Origin: Glandiceps talaboti
Taxonomy: Eukaryota > Hemichordata > Enteropneusta > Spengelidae
Assembly (NCBI RefSeq): GCF_964340395.1
Contig: NC_135554.1
Coordinates: forward strand, 19,760,592 to 19,824,591
Reading direction: 5' to 3'
DNA length: 64,000 nt
Position numbers and translations under genes: made by a program. Numbering within the stretch: the first letter of the stretch is position 1; each line of letters begins with the position of its first letter. Under the pieces are notes generated by a model. The model saw nothing but the letters and a program-made list of their open reading frames with translations, had not been told where the DNA came from and did no database searches. Below, piece after piece: positions 47,701-60,324 of the stretch.

Positions 47701-49539
47701 TTATAACGTTAACGGTGAGACCAAGTCTTCGCACAAGACACATATCCCAACTAAAAATGAGTGTCAATGTACTTGTTGGCGAGGTTTGCTTAATTGAATT
47801 CAGTGTTAGACGCTTGTTAGTACCAGATATACACTTCTAGATTACACAGCTTTTTAAAAATGGGAATAGAAATGAAGTGTAATTAGACATCGTGACATGT
47901 TGTTGTTGTTGTTAGATAATAATAAGTAACAGTAGAGATTTCATAATTAACCTTTTGAGACATTGTAACAATTAACGACAATTTATCATACAAGCTATTT
48001 TGTCAACAACAAAAAAGTGAACATAAATTGTCAAAAATTCCATGTTTTTGATAAAGAAATACCACGAAAGTACTGGAACAATTTCATACACATCTTTGCT
48101 TATCGTGACATGGGTTTACTCTTTTAAGTTGTTTGAACAGGGATATTTTACACTCATGTTGTGTGATGTGATTGATGGTGGGTTAATTTCGGTAACCCCG
48201 TCCAGCTTTAAATGGCTTTGATGTAATTTTGCATGTCCCCTTTACTTGTAACTTATCAGATTCAGGACTATGAAGCCACTATTTCGTGACGTACAAGCTG
48301 AAAAAATCACATTAACAAGCTAAGTGCACAGCGTTATTCATAACAAAAATGGAAGAAAATGTCATTATAAATAGTAAAGGTTAGACTGAACGTATCATTC
48401 AAGTTGTTTGTTCTATAGTTCCTGTTTCGGTAATGTATGAAGCGGCATGATTGAACAAAGAGTAGACAGCTTCTCCCAAACTGATACGGACCTGGTTATC
48501 TTGAATACACTGTGTACATAGACTCCATTTAGTCATTGAGCTGATAAACACGATTAACTGAAGGAAACTACAAAATGCATTAGGCCACAAAAAAGAAATG
48601 TTTGTGGTCAGGGCGCGCATCACTTAATATTTGTCCAGCCTATGCAGTCTGCAGATCCGGGAGAGAAATAGAAAAATAACATGTCTAATGAGAACAGTGA
48701 CATCGCTTTAATAGTTCTTTAAAAAGACATTCATAAAAGGACCTTTCTTTCGCAAACAATCGTTATCAAATTTTCATAGCATTGAAAAGGTTAAATAGTT
48801 TTTACATTATTTATGAGGATTTTGGATCTCAAGTTTAAATAAATCAAGCAAACAACCTTTCTAAAAAAAAACAGTACAAAGACACAGTTGACGCATACAA
48901 TGGGCTTCTAGTAAGGTTAACCACTAACAGCCAGGGCAATCCGTACAATAAGCAGTGACACATTAACGCATTCTTGTTCTCCGTGTATATATGACGGACT
49001 CGAGGCTAAAAGTAGTGAGACACGGGCATTAGGATAAGTTAAGAGTTTACATTTCAGGTGTCAGAGGTCTATTATCGCCTTAGTAAGGCATCACGAGCAC
49101 ACTTGACCGCCAAATAAATTGTACAGACTGTTTTGTCCGAATCAGCCTTTTGTATTGCCTCACTCTTATACTACACGCATACTTACGATATAGCATATAA
49201 CATAAGGTTTCTTTTCTCCATTTCACGACATCTACGAATCACCATCTTATCTTTCTGAGCTAAACCTCGTGTTTGACTTCCTTACTATAGCCTCGTAATG
49301 GTGTGATAGAATATCAAGAAGAGAAGTAGTCCATATCATTAACTTAATGTGTCTGCAATCACTTACTTTCGATGGTTTTCGTTTTATTGTTGTACGTTTG
49401 CCACATTTTGCAGACGTTGCCACTCTAGCTAGTTTGACCAACCGATCAATTCGAAATATACCTACAGTGGTCAATATCGGTTTTGAAGCATATGACGGGT
49501 TACCCTGGATTCATAGTCGAGATTTTAGATACATATACG
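47701..49539. other. unassigned stretch
   Basis: Overlapping frames at 49247-49474 (minus, basic) and 49347-49550 (plus) cannot both be real and neither has a motif. No repeat matched elsewhere in the window. Confidence 0.35.
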
Positions 49540-49792
49540 TGCGTGCGTGCATCCGTGTATGTACGTACATACGTATATACATACTTACGTATACACACAC
49601 ACACACATACATACATACATACATACATACATACATACATACATACATACATACATAAACACACACATACATACATACATATATACATACATACATACAT
49701 ACATGCACACACACATACACATGCATACATACATACATACATACATACATACATACATACATACATACACACGCACGCACACACACACACTT
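49540..49792. repeat. compound (ACAT)n / (AC)n microsatellite
   Basis: ACAT units interspersed with ACAC runs, opening with GTGCGTGCGTGC near 49540. Reading frames through it on both strands are artefacts. Confidence 0.95.
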
Positions 49793-51497
49793 TCACTTAC
49801 AACAGAGTATGATTATGATGTTTAGCCCCTGTTTATTATGTCGTGGAAAATGTGTGGCCTTTTTAACCTGTGCTTTCAATCGTATCATCAAAACACAAAT
49901 TGGTTTGCATTAGTTGGCATGACAACGGTAATGATCTATTTGTTTAGTGCAGTCTGCGTACTTAATAGAGCATTGATCTTGTAAAGGCTATTTTCCATGA
50001 AAGCCTTTGTACAGGTTCAGAGTGCGGTATGACACAACTCTCCTGGTGTATTTCCACATTTAGAATTATTCACTTGAGCTTTGCTCTTCGAGGCAAGAAA
50101 AGGTTTCACAATATGGACACCTCCGGTTTACACATTTGACATCTGAACACAATGCAGGATTATTTCAGTGTATGTGCTACGTGTTTCTATACGTACGGAA
50201 ATATTTAATGTTGCATGCACGAGATAATCGTTTCTCTTTCCAGGTGGTGTAAATTGTCTAAGAAATCCCTCCCCCCCCCCACCCCCGACACGTGTTTACT
50301 GTTGTATTTTTAGACAAACTTCAAGGCTAAGGAAATACTTTCTACATCATTGACCTTTTACCATTAAAAAAGATATCTGTGAAGCACGAATATATAATAG
50401 TTTTTACATTACCATGGAGTAAAGCATATACATTAAATCGTGGCAACTCGTATTCAAATACAGAGGGGACACATCAACGGATAACAATCATTGTACTATC
50501 GACGAGTCTGTCAAATATGCGTATCCTTTAATGTGTTGTGACAACATATAAACTGTACCTTAAGTAAATGTATGTTTGTCAGCAGTGGGCAATAATATGC
50601 TCACGATTAAGAAACTGTATGGCCCGCTATCTGTGTGTAGCCTTAGATCTTTCTCAGTCATGTGTGTTTTGTATTCAGTTAACCACCATCGTTATTAAAG
50701 TGGATGTTAAGGACCTGGGAATAGATTGAAAAATATATTATGCAATGTAACGTGACGTTTACCATGGATAAATTGATTCCAGAAGTAAACAATCACTTCG
50801 TTCATTTCCTACTTTCGTTAAGACTTGGTCTCGGTACAAACAGTTTATACAAGTTGAATGTGAATACACAACAACACACATTTATAAACTGTGAAAGCTG
50901 GTTGTTATCGTTTTTGTTGCAACATTTATTTCAGTCGTCAATCCCTCTTCTCTCTCAATTGTGTTCGCAGTGATTTGGTTCGATTCATCAGGATAACAGC
51001 TAACTGAAATTGGACTGTTTTGCTCGTTGATTAGCTAGCCGCATCATCTACATCGGAAAGACAATTAGGACATTCTTGTGGCGTGGATACAGGCAGGACA
51101 TTATTTAAAAACGAGTAACCCAGAAGGTAATAGTCTTCATTATGTTCAAATCGTTCCCCATCAAAGAGCTTAAAACGACAACTTACAATATCCAAGTGGC
51201 TAACTAAACTAATCACGGTACAATTTAGCTTTGTGCGTGTGCGTGTTCGTGCTCGCACTCCTTCACTATCATAAATACTGAACCAGGTAAAAGGAATAGA
51301 TTATCAAATTACAAAGTTCTCTATCTGTTATGTAACATATCATCATTTCTAAACGACTTAAAAGATAAAATATTAAACCCAGTGATCGTAACATTATATT
51401 AAAACTAGCGTTTACTGAATCGTATGTTGATAAAATTAGCAATCTATATATCTAACAGACGTAATACGCTAAGCTAATATTATAAGGTCAGATGAGA
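49793..51497. other. unassigned stretch upstream of the receptor gene
   Basis: A poly-C tract (CCCTCCCCCCCCCCACCCCC, about 50268-50287) and an A+T-rich remainder. The plus-strand frame at 50740-50973 (77 codons) lacks motifs. The region could hold distal regulatory DNA of the receptor; no site can be shown. Confidence 0.35.
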
Positions 51498-51530
51498 TAT
51501 AAAAGCGAACTTACGTCTCCATTGAGCAGT
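51498..51530 (+). promoter_or_regulatory. candidate TATA box plus initiator
   Basis: TATAAAAG at 51498-51505 is followed 30 bases from its first T by the A of GCAGT (A at 51528), close to the TCAGT initiator. Spacing fits a focused core promoter. It lies about 720 bases before the receptor ATG, and ATGs occur in between, so a 5' UTR intron or a different start site is possible. Confidence 0.3.
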
Positions 51531-52125
51531 GAAACATTTATTCATGTAAGCTTACACGCATTGGTTAACGTTAATGTACGTCAGCTTCACCGGTCTTAGT
51601 TATACAAATCGTACTGGCATCTCGATAATCCGTCTCATGTGTATTTAATAATGCAGCTCTTTTAAACGTGTCATAAAACTGGTTTGGTTTTCTTCAAAGT
51701 CACATGAAATGTTATATTAATGCCAAACAGTAGGTGATATACCTCAATTGTCATAGCCCTAGGTACATTACGGACGTGCTATGTACTTATAAAGATATGT
51801 TTACAGTTTAGTTCAACTGAGATTCAGCATTTACATGTACAGGTAAAGTTTCGTGTTTCAATTATTAATGATTGACAGCATTACAGAAATCAGCTTACAG
51901 ATGTACATTTCTTTGACAGATATGGAATGACCTTTTAAGGATACCTGTCCAGACATTGGTTGTCGGTCAATCGTCAGTATTAGTATGCACTTTGAAAATC
52001 TCTCCAACCAATACAATGTAGCTACGTCACAACACACGGTCCTGATTTAACGAGCGGTGAATTACAGTATGACATTACTATTGAAACGTTAACGGGAATT
52101 GTACACATATTCACTGTCATTGTTA

Positions 52126-52148
52126 TCATCATCACCACCACCACCACC

Positions 52149-52194
<46 letters not shown>
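52126..52194. repeat. (CAC)n(CAT)n compound triplet repeat
   Basis: About ten CAC/ACC units followed by about eleven CAT units, ending 54 bases before the receptor start codon. It lies in the 5' UTR or an intron next to it, and is outside the coding region because of the in-frame stop at 52245-52247. Confidence 0.95.
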
Positions 52195-52195
<1 letters not shown>

Positions 52196-52247
52196 TACGG
52201 ACATAAGGAAACATCGAACGCTAGTAATTTCTTCAATTGGAGGCTGA

Positions 52248-53435
52248 ATGATGAATTCGTCATTAAATGACTGGGTTATCAGTACATCAGTTGGATTTTT
52301 ACAGAATGGTGAGATACCATATATATATGCGACGGATGACAACACATCGAAGACGTCTGGCCACTTGCTACCGGGCTCTGTGCTGTTGATAGACGCAGAC
52401 ATTTCATCTAACTCATCTACACACATAGCCGACGAACTGAAGTTTACTCCACCACCGTGGCTTTTTAACCAGGTGATTCCAGCATTAGCGAGCCTTTTGT
52501 GCATTTTAGGACTGCTTGGGAACGGGCTTGTGATATTCGTCATGGCAGGAGCACCACAAAGGTACAATGTAGCTAATATTTACATCTTGAATTTGGCAAT
52601 AGCAGATTTTCTGTTTTTCACGGGAGTGCCTATACTTACCTATTTCAATACAACAAGGCGGTGGTTATTTGGTGGTTTCATGTGCAAACTCATCATGGGT
52701 CTTGATGGTTTAAACATGTTTACAGGTATATTCATACTTGCAGCCATGGCGATAGACCGCTACTTTGCTATTGTACACTCTGTATTTTCGAAGACTCACA
52801 GAACTTTGAACATAGCACGTGTGGTGTGTTTGTTATTGTGGATCACTTCAATAACAACATCGTTGCCCTTGTGGATTTATGCTGATACAGAGACTTATGA
52901 CAACGTCACAGTGTGTAGCATACAATGTTCAAAGCAGATAGAAAACATATTTGTGATATATTCTTTTATCGCTGGTTTCGTCCTTCCGCTGCTTGTCATT
53001 TCAATTTGCTACGTAATGATACTAATCTTCCTAACAAAACGATACAGAAGAGGCCAAAGTAAAAAGAAATCTCCCTTAGGACGAGTAACAATAATGGTGT
53101 TGATTGCTGTTCTGTCATTCTTCGTCTGTTGGTCGCCGTTCTGGATAATTCGATTTTTACTCATGGTATCACCGTCTTCAGCTCAGAGTATCACTTTGCA
53201 AATAATATACTATTGTACACCACTATTAAGTTACATCAATAGCTGTTCAAATCCCATCATCTATGCTTACTTCAAAGATGACTTCAAAGAACGACTCAGG
53301 CGACTTTATATCCATTCGAGGATTTTCCGTCGTGATACAAAAGACAGGAGTGGAACGAACATAAGAATGGTACCCTATCCTAACACCGAATTCAGGACAA
53401 ATCAAACAGGCATCGATAGAGAAGAATCGGGTTAG
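52248..53435 (+). CDS. class A (rhodopsin-type) neuropeptide GPCR, somatostatin/opioid/allatostatin-C-like
   Basis: An intronless 395-codon frame encodes a complete seven-helix receptor. The N-terminus (about 72 residues) has sequons at Asn3, Asn32 and Asn55 and no clear cleavable signal. Landmarks: GNGLVIFV in TM1 (Asn92), NLAIAD in TM2 (Asp120), Cys146 at the top of TM3, Asp153 in TM3 (at the position where somatostatin and opioid receptors carry their ligand-binding Asp), DRYFAIVHS (170-178), Cys223 or Cys227 in loop 2 for the disulfide, CWSP in TM6 (294-297), and NSCSNPIIY in TM7 (331-339). MFTGIF after Asp153 and YINSCSNPIIY resemble somatostatin receptors. It should sit in the plasma membrane and signal through a G protein on binding a peptide; the ligand is unknown. 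Start: a TGA lies directly upstream in frame (52245-52247), so ATG 52248 (or the adjacent ATG 52251) is the first usable start. Tail is about 55 residues and basic, with no palmitoylation Cys after helix 8. Galanin, MCH or allatostatin-C type are alternatives. Confidence 0.93.
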   Translation: MMNSSLNDWVISTSVGFLQNGEIPYIYATDDNTSKTSGHLLPGSVLLIDADISSNSSTHIADELKFTPPPWLFNQVIPALASLLCILGLLGNGLVIFVMAGAPQRYNVANIYILNLAIADFLFFTGVPILTYFNTTRRWLFGGFMCKLIMGLDGLNMFTGIFILAAMAIDRYFAIVHSVFSKTHRTLNIARVVCLLLWITSITTSLPLWIYADTETYDNVTVCSIQCSKQIENIFVIYSFIAGFVLPLLVISICYVMILIFLTKRYRRGQSKKKSPLGRVTIMVLIAVLSFFVCWSPFWIIRFLLMVSPSSAQSITLQIIYYCTPLLSYINSCSNPIIYAYFKDDFKERLRRLYIHSRIFRRDTKDRSGTNIRMVPYPNTEFRTNQTGIDREESG

Positions 53436-53851
53436 ATTATCCTGGTGTAATATTACTTTGGGAACCTATAATTTATTAACTTTGAAGTAAGAAACAAAAA
53501 CACCTGAAAACGTTTGGGTTAAAATTCATAAAAATTTAAAACCATAAAATTTAGGACCGATTCAGACTTGATGAGAACGCACATTCGTGTTGTCTTTCCC
53601 TGAATTCTCTTGTCATAGTCGATTGGTTTACAAAGTTATACACAGTATAAGATGATGGCTTTTTGATAAGTCAATATATTATATTCTGTAAATGTGTTTA
53701 CGGTAGTTTGAAGCGTTTATTTTAGAGTGGCCATATGGATGAACTTTGGGTATTTATTTTAGATTTGTAATTTTAAAAAACCAACTCCGCTATGTTTTTC
53801 TACACGAAACAACAATGTGAAACAACATGTACCAAGTCCTTGTTTATATTC

Positions 53852-53857
53852 AATAAA
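53852..53857 (+). promoter_or_regulatory. poly(A) signal of the receptor gene
   Basis: AATAAA about 415 bases after the stop. Further hexamers lie at 54003-54008 and 54013-54018 and could be used as alternatives. Confidence 0.5.
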
Positions 53858-54018
53858 CTGCTAACAATTTTAGAACATGTGATAGATGTTATTGTACGTA
53901 CAATTATAACACACATTTTGCACATTCTGTAGCTTTTTTGCAATTGATTTAGCAACAAAGATGAACTTTGTATATTGTTCAGATTTATTTTTCACTTCGA
54001 AAAATAAAGTAAAATAAA

Positions 54019-54798
54019 TACCTTGGAATTTATTTCACAATTTGGGTATCTTTTAGTTTGGCGGCCGATAAACAATTGTTTACTCAAATGTTCATGTAGT
54101 CTGGATTATCAATTGTTTTTATACTCCTTTTAGATTCTCACTAAATCTGTCTTCATTACAATGTAGTCACCGAGAATTTACCAGTGGAAGGTGTTCCCAT
54201 TCGTACGCTAATTTATTTTTGAAGCCAAAATACATTACGATCACAGTATTTGGCGTTCCATGGCTTACATAGAAGTAAAAGTGAACGTTAATAGCCGTCA
54301 ATTTATAGAAATTAATGTATTGTTCTTGACAAAGAATTTAAATGTGTATCATTTTAAAAATCGCATTTTATATAACTCTGTGATTATAATGCCGGGTGCT
54401 CTTCTACATTACTACATTTTATTGTCTGGTACCACACACAACTACCTTATAAAATGTGTTGCACGCTAGAAACCTTATAAAATTGCAATATTTTATCGTC
54501 TGGAAGGCAAACACTGAGGTACAGTTGTTACATTTTGGTCCATTGATATGCCTGAAATAGCTAGTGTTACAATGGATATGATTTTGTGACGATCTGCTAA
54601 AATAATGGTTGCTTACACAAACAAACATGAGCCAGACGATGTTTTGTTTTGTATATTCAGTTGTCATCCTTGACACGCTATCGACCAAATTGTCAATGTT
54701 TTCATTAATATTGACACAATTTGCCAATGTGGATTTGAAGACAGACTGCTCATCCACAACGACTACTCAAAGTACAGCCATATGATGCATAAGACATG
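54019..54798. other. unassigned stretch with ATCGTCTGG-type motifs
   Basis: TTATTGTCTGG (about 54419), TTATCGTCTGG (about 54493) and inverted CCAGACGATG (about 54632) echo the motif cluster at 13460-13680. The minus-strand frame 54419-54757 (112 codons) overlaps all of them and has no recognisable domain. Confidence 0.35.
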
Positions 54799-54835
54799 CA
54801 CCACCACCACCACCACCACCACCACCACCACCACT

Positions 54836-54877
<42 letters not shown>
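54799..54877. repeat. (CAC)n(CAT)n compound triplet repeat
   Basis: Same composition and order as the repeat at 52126-52194, but on the 3' side of the receptor gene. Confidence 0.95.
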
Positions 54878-55659
54878 GATATTTTTAACTGCTAGAGCCA
54901 GCAACGCAATAATACTAAGTATATCTTATCAACGACAACACAACTACCTCTGCTTTTTGTTCTACATTACTTCTGTTCAATAAGTCTGAGAACTAAGTGT
55001 ATATGCCTCCCTCAGACTGTTACAAACACAAATATAGTCAACGTGTACTTCTACAATAAAACACAAGTGATATAGTAAACAGATCCATTGTTAATATAAG
55101 ACAATTTGCTGAAAATGACCATCTGGATATTTGTAACTTCGAAACTTCTACATTAATTTATGTTTTTTTTACTCCCTAGTAGTTATTTTGATGTACAATT
55201 CAAGGGGTTACCATGTCATGTACCATGAATTAACCTAAGCAGGCTTTACTTGATGTACAGACACACTTGTATATAGACACTTGTCGTATTATTTGCAACC
55301 CTTTGCAATTATCTAGAATTAATTACTGCTCATTGCCTCGTTTGGAACTTTCACAAAACTTTAAGATATCCCACTGTAACAGTTCTAAATATTTTCTTTT
55401 GAAATACATTTGGGAGAATTCAATTGATTTAAAGCAATGTTATTAGATTCTGTCAGAGGCGATTGATATATTTAATTGTGTACTCTTATTTTATTTCCAC
55501 GGGGTTTGTGATTGTGATTGTGTTTGTAGTTCATTTTTTTGAATTGGCATACTGTCGTGAATGTCTCAAATGTAAATTAGAATTTAATATAAACACCTGA
55601 ATGCCTTGATGGGAAATGCCAGCTATACATTGCAGACTGCGTTTGTTTGCCTGTTTTGT
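54878..55659. other. unassigned A+T-rich stretch
   Basis: No long frame, repeat match or RNA-gene motif recognised on either strand. Confidence 0.4.
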
Positions 55660-55722
55660 GTGTGTTTGTTTGTTTGTTTGTTTGTTTGCTCGTTTGTCTG
55701 TTTTTATTTATTTGCTGGATGG

Positions 55723-55791
<69 letters not shown>
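55660..55791. repeat. (GTTT)n then (GATT)n
   Basis: GTTT units at about 55660-55690, then after about 35 bases a run of sixteen GATT units (55727-55791). The GATT run could be the tail of a LINE as at 30958, but I see no coding remnant beside it. Confidence 0.9.
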
Positions 55792-56451
55792 AAGTGGTGC
55801 GAGTCTGTCTATTTCAATAGCAATGGCACAAGTTCCAGTGCATTAAAAAGATAAACTTGTCAATATTTTTGTAACTGCGCGTGCAATAGGTGGAGTTTTG
55901 TCCATGGGAGTACACGTTGAAGGATCAAAATCAAGCTTTATATTAGTTTAGGGGTGAGAGATAATTTGTCTGCAAATTAAAAGTTTCCTGTTTTATTCTA
56001 AATAATGAATCATGCTTCCCAATCACTTGCTGCTTGAAGGACACATGGGTTTTCACGAATATCATATGGGGACTATACGACGTCACTATTTAGTATAATA
56101 CACATGGTGAATACATAATATATAATACGAATGCTTTTATGTAGTACACATTTAAATGTCTAGGAAAATCGTATTATGTCATCAATTGTGCTAACGACGC
56201 CAGTTCATTGTTTTTACTGCCATGGAAGGTACGTGTCGACAGTAATAGGTATTTTGATTACGGTTTTATGTAAGTATTTTCGCCTGAGGACAAAACAAAG
56301 CTTATAAATTCAGTTCGTGTTACTTTAATGAGACGATGCAGTTAAATTTGTAATATAGTAAAATTTATTGTGATGCCCTTTACGATAATCTGAATAGTAC
56401 GCCGCTTGGACATACATGATACATAGCTGCATTTGGTGTATGGTAATAAAT
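55792..56451. other. unassigned stretch
   Basis: No motif was recognised between the (GATT)n array and the next microsatellite. Confidence 0.35.
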
Positions 56452-56498
56452 ACACACACACACATACACATGTATGTATATATGTATGTATGTATGTA

Positions 56499-56531
<33 letters not shown>

Positions 56532-56580
56532 GTGTGTATGCATGTATGTATGTATGTATGTATGTATGTATGTATGTGTT
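56452..56580. repeat. (AC)n / (TATG)n / (GT)n microsatellite
   Basis: A short AC run on the left, TATG units, a GT core and TATG units on the right: a partly inverted arrangement (AC...GT) that could pair. Confidence 0.9.
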
Positions 56581-57439
56581 TGCTTTTCATAATAAAATGA
56601 TGGGTAAAGGGATAAATGGTAATTGATGATACATTAGCGAATATATAGTTGATAAAAAAGCATTAAGGCGTTGGAAGCTGAGTTTATACGCTTTTTACTC
56701 ACATGGGAATACTTATATGAAACCTCCATTAAACTAGCATAGTATCGTGTTAATTGTCGATACATGCCTTCTGTGATATCAATATTACAATTGTCTTCTG
56801 GCATTGCCAGAACAGTTCATTGCATTGTAGAGACATCTGTCGATATTTTGTATGCCTACGATGAATTAAGTCACTGGATCAGCTTTGGTTTAGTCAATTG
56901 CAAGAGATAGTTTAGTTTGATTGAATTCAGTAAGTAGAATAGTGACAATACCTTTTAAATATGCAGCACACAATTATGTTTTCAAGCGTGTTAACAATAT
57001 TTCATTTAAGATGCGCATTCGCAGTTTATTTAATAGACATTGCTGGTTCGAGGTTACATTTTGTTCATCTTCAGTATAGCAACAAAAACGCTCTTGTGCA
57101 GTGTTGTGATGCATGGGGTGATAAAATTGCCAGAAGACAAAATACCAGGTACACGATACTATGCTAGGTACAAGAATATATGTTTAAGCTAGATTATTAA
57201 GGTGATAAAAACCCTGTCATATCCGTGTGAGTGTGCCACTAAGTATGTATCTATTCTGGATATTTCTTTCCGTGAAAGCTTAAGGATCACGAGGTCATGT
57301 GAAACGGGGATGAAGAGTCATCAGCTGCCATAGATAGCTGTCACCATAGTGATACATTTAAAGGCATTGGTTGTTTCCCACTACTACCATCACGATGATT
57401 GTTTGGAAGGCATTGCATTAACCAATTCCCGTATTTTTA
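56581..57439. other. unassigned stretch
   Basis: The frame at 56961-57167 (68 codons) is unconvincing. The right end leads into the 1.84-kb duplication. Confidence 0.35.
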
Positions 57440-58214
57440 TCTAATTGGCAGACGTGAAGGCCAGAACCCAAAAGATCTGTTGGGTACACTGTCGACATTG
57501 TCGAGGTCAACATTCGCATTATCCCCAATGTTTTAACATGCTGGTTCACGTCACTCCTGTGAAATCTAGTCCTCTCCCTCATCGCGTCATAAACAACTGT
57601 TGATTAAATGTATGGTTGGTTGTCAGCGATTGAATGCCACAATCATAAACTAATGCAAAGTCAGATAATATAATACAATGGATCAAAGAATAACGTGACT
57701 CTCCTCTCATTCCCTTACATAAAATACTAGTATGGCCCCCACCGGAGTTCTTAATTCCTCTGCCCCCTTGTAATGACTTACACGCTTCTTATTTTAAAAA
57801 AAAAACCTCTATAAAACACTATAAAAACAATCTATATCTCATTACATTTCTCCAAATGCCCTCACCTCTACTACAAGTATTCTGTTTCAATTAATCAATT
57901 CGGTCATTTATCCAACAGTAAGTGAGTGCATCGTACTTGATAATGAAACAATATCCTGCAATCAGTAATTTTGTCACAGGTTACTTATATTCTTTTAGCG
58001 GCCAATTTATGAAAGCAAGGAACCAATTGTTATACTATCCCTTGTGTATATGTAAGTTATTGTCCCTATTGGAGTTAAAGTAGGCAAGAACTTGGACAAG
58101 TATACTAGTAAGCTTACATGCGTTAAAGCTGCACCAGCTGCAGCTGGAACGTCTTCTATTTTCTTTCCTTTTTTTTAAAGAAAATGTTTCATTTGGTACA
58201 ATAACTTCCATATA

Positions 58215-58590
58215 ATATAATTGTAAATCCTGAACAGCATTGCATCACCTGTGGGTAAGCGTATTATTTGTAGCTGTATACATGATAAATCAAACAAAAT
58301 AGATTTTTGGGTCCGCACCCAAAAATCAGCGCCCTCAATGGCGATCACGATTTCAACCTGTTTTTGCACCTCATGGATAATATCGACCACTGATCAACAT
58401 ATACAATGTCTAATAAAAATATTGCGTTTATCTGATCGAAAAATGATTCAAAATAGAGCTTTTGCTGAAGATTTAAACTTGCCACTACACTACCTACAGA
58501 TAATACTGCCACTAATTAACAGATGCAATGTCTTTTTTATAAGTAACTGACCAATGTTTAGTTGATGAAAAATTACCCCAGTTACAGGTA
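58215..58590 (-). repeat. dimeric dispersed repeat, inverted copy
   Basis: Read on the minus strand it carries monomer A (ACTAAACATTGGTCAGTTAC, AAGACATTGCATCTGTTAAT, GTAGTGGCAAGTTTAA) then monomer B (TTAGACATTGTATATGTTGA, GTGGTCGATATTATCCATG, GGGCGCTGATTTTTGGGTGC), matching 29865-30330. The monomer B end carries a perfect hairpin here: GATTTTTGGGT (58302-58312), loop CCGC, ACCCAAAAATC (58317-58327), not seen in the other copies. Confidence 0.75.
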
Positions 58591-59353
58591 GGGCAGGTTT
58601 AACATAAAATGCCCCAAAACTTGACATTTTTCTGCCTGAATCTGTTGCGTGAAATGTGTAAATGGTCAAAGCAAATTATTCACATCTTAAAAATAGATGA
58701 CAATAATGAAAACTGCCAATGCATAGCGCATATGTTTTCAGAATACTACCATGTGTTAGAACTGACATCAAAATAGCATATGTCGGCTTTGTTTCAGTTG
58801 TTATTCATTATGATCTATTCGTCAAGACTGGCTTCAGGAACAAATTAAAACACACATGGCATGCCCTCATCACATTACATTTCCTTGGCGCCATAAATTC
58901 TAAATGACACTTGAAAATAGTAATGGAGGCAAAGAATTAGAGATGACCAAAGTCTTGTAGTAGGGATGCTGTATTCAGTCACGTTCAAGTCAAGCTGTAA
59001 TCAGCTGCGATTCATCTTCGGTAATCTGTTTTAGAGTGTGCAGACTTGTGATACATCAAATTCTAAAAGAGCTAATTGAAAACATTACAGTTTGTACATG
59101 TCAAGTATTGTTAGCAGGTTTAAATGTAGCACAAATGATCCGTATGTGAGCTGACAGTGATTGCACGGACTGCCATTTTGTGTGCATTCAATTTACAGTA
59201 GCAGGCAAACAAATTGAAATAAAGTTGGTTGTTTTTGTGACTTATTTGTGAGAAAGACACTGCTAATCAATTGGTTTGATCTAATTGGCAGAACTGAAGG
59301 CAAGAACTCCCAAAGACTAGATGGCTGCATTACACAGGGAAAAATGTTTTAGT

Positions 59354-59453
59354 CATGCGTGCATTCCTGAATTTCAGACATGCACGCAGTCCTGAATTTC
59401 AGATATGCGCGCAGTCCTGAATTTTCAGACATGCGTGCAGTCCTGAATTTCAG
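59354..59453. repeat. 25-bp minisatellite, four units
   Basis: Units CATGCGTGCATTCCTGAATT..., starting at 59354, 59379, 59404 and 59430, then a degenerate GCAGTCCTG-rich segment to about 59510. Absent at the matching place in the other duplicate (near 57475). Confidence 0.85.
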
Positions 59454-60324
59454 TGCTGCAGCAGTCCTGTTGCAGTCCTGCAGCAGCCCTGCACTGCCAC
59501 AGGACTGCAGAAAGTTGGCTGTGTACCGACATTGTCAAAGACTGATGAACATTCACATCTCCACCATATTATCCCCAATATTTCACCATACTGTTCTCCC
59601 TTCACTTCTGTGAGATCCACTCCACTCCTCTCATCACAATTAACAATTGATTCACTTCTTGGTTGTGCGCAGCGATAAGACTGAAATGTTCTGATACTAC
59701 AGTACAATGGTGGCAGCAATGGGATGCCAAAATCACACAACAATGCAATGTTAGATCGATCATACAATGAATCAAAGTAAAAATTTACTCTCCCTTAATT
59801 TCAGTTTCTAAAACATGGACCTAACCCAACAACCGATTTGTAAAATAAACCATCGTTTAAAACTTGATATAGATCGTTATATGATTAAATTTCTCCACAT
59901 GCCTTGCTTCTATTAAAAGCATTCTGTTTCAGTTAATCTACTGGGTCGTATATCCTGCATCAAGTGCGTGCATCGTCCCTGATAATGAAACAATTTAATG
60001 GAATCTACCTTTTTGTCACACGTAATTCAATTTCTATTACCGGTCAATTTATGAAAGCAATGAATCAATTGTTAAACCATCCCTTGCGTATTATATATGT
60101 CAGTTATTGTCTCAATTTGAGTTGATAGCCAAGAATGTGGAAAATCATACATGCGTGAAACTGAAATGCTCCACTACTTGATGCATGTGTATTTTATGCC
60201 GTAATCTATTATTTTTAAAACTACATGTTTACGATTGTACTGCTTGAGAAAACTGAGATCTTGTAAATATTAACGTAATTCTGTTACAAATGTTTTATAC
60301 TTCAACTTTGAGCACAGTTTTTAA

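Noticed and set aside
52022-52567. 181-codon minus-strand frame overlapping the receptor start, with poly-Met/Val
   Set aside because: It is the antisense shadow of the receptor N-terminus and the CAC/CAT repeat.
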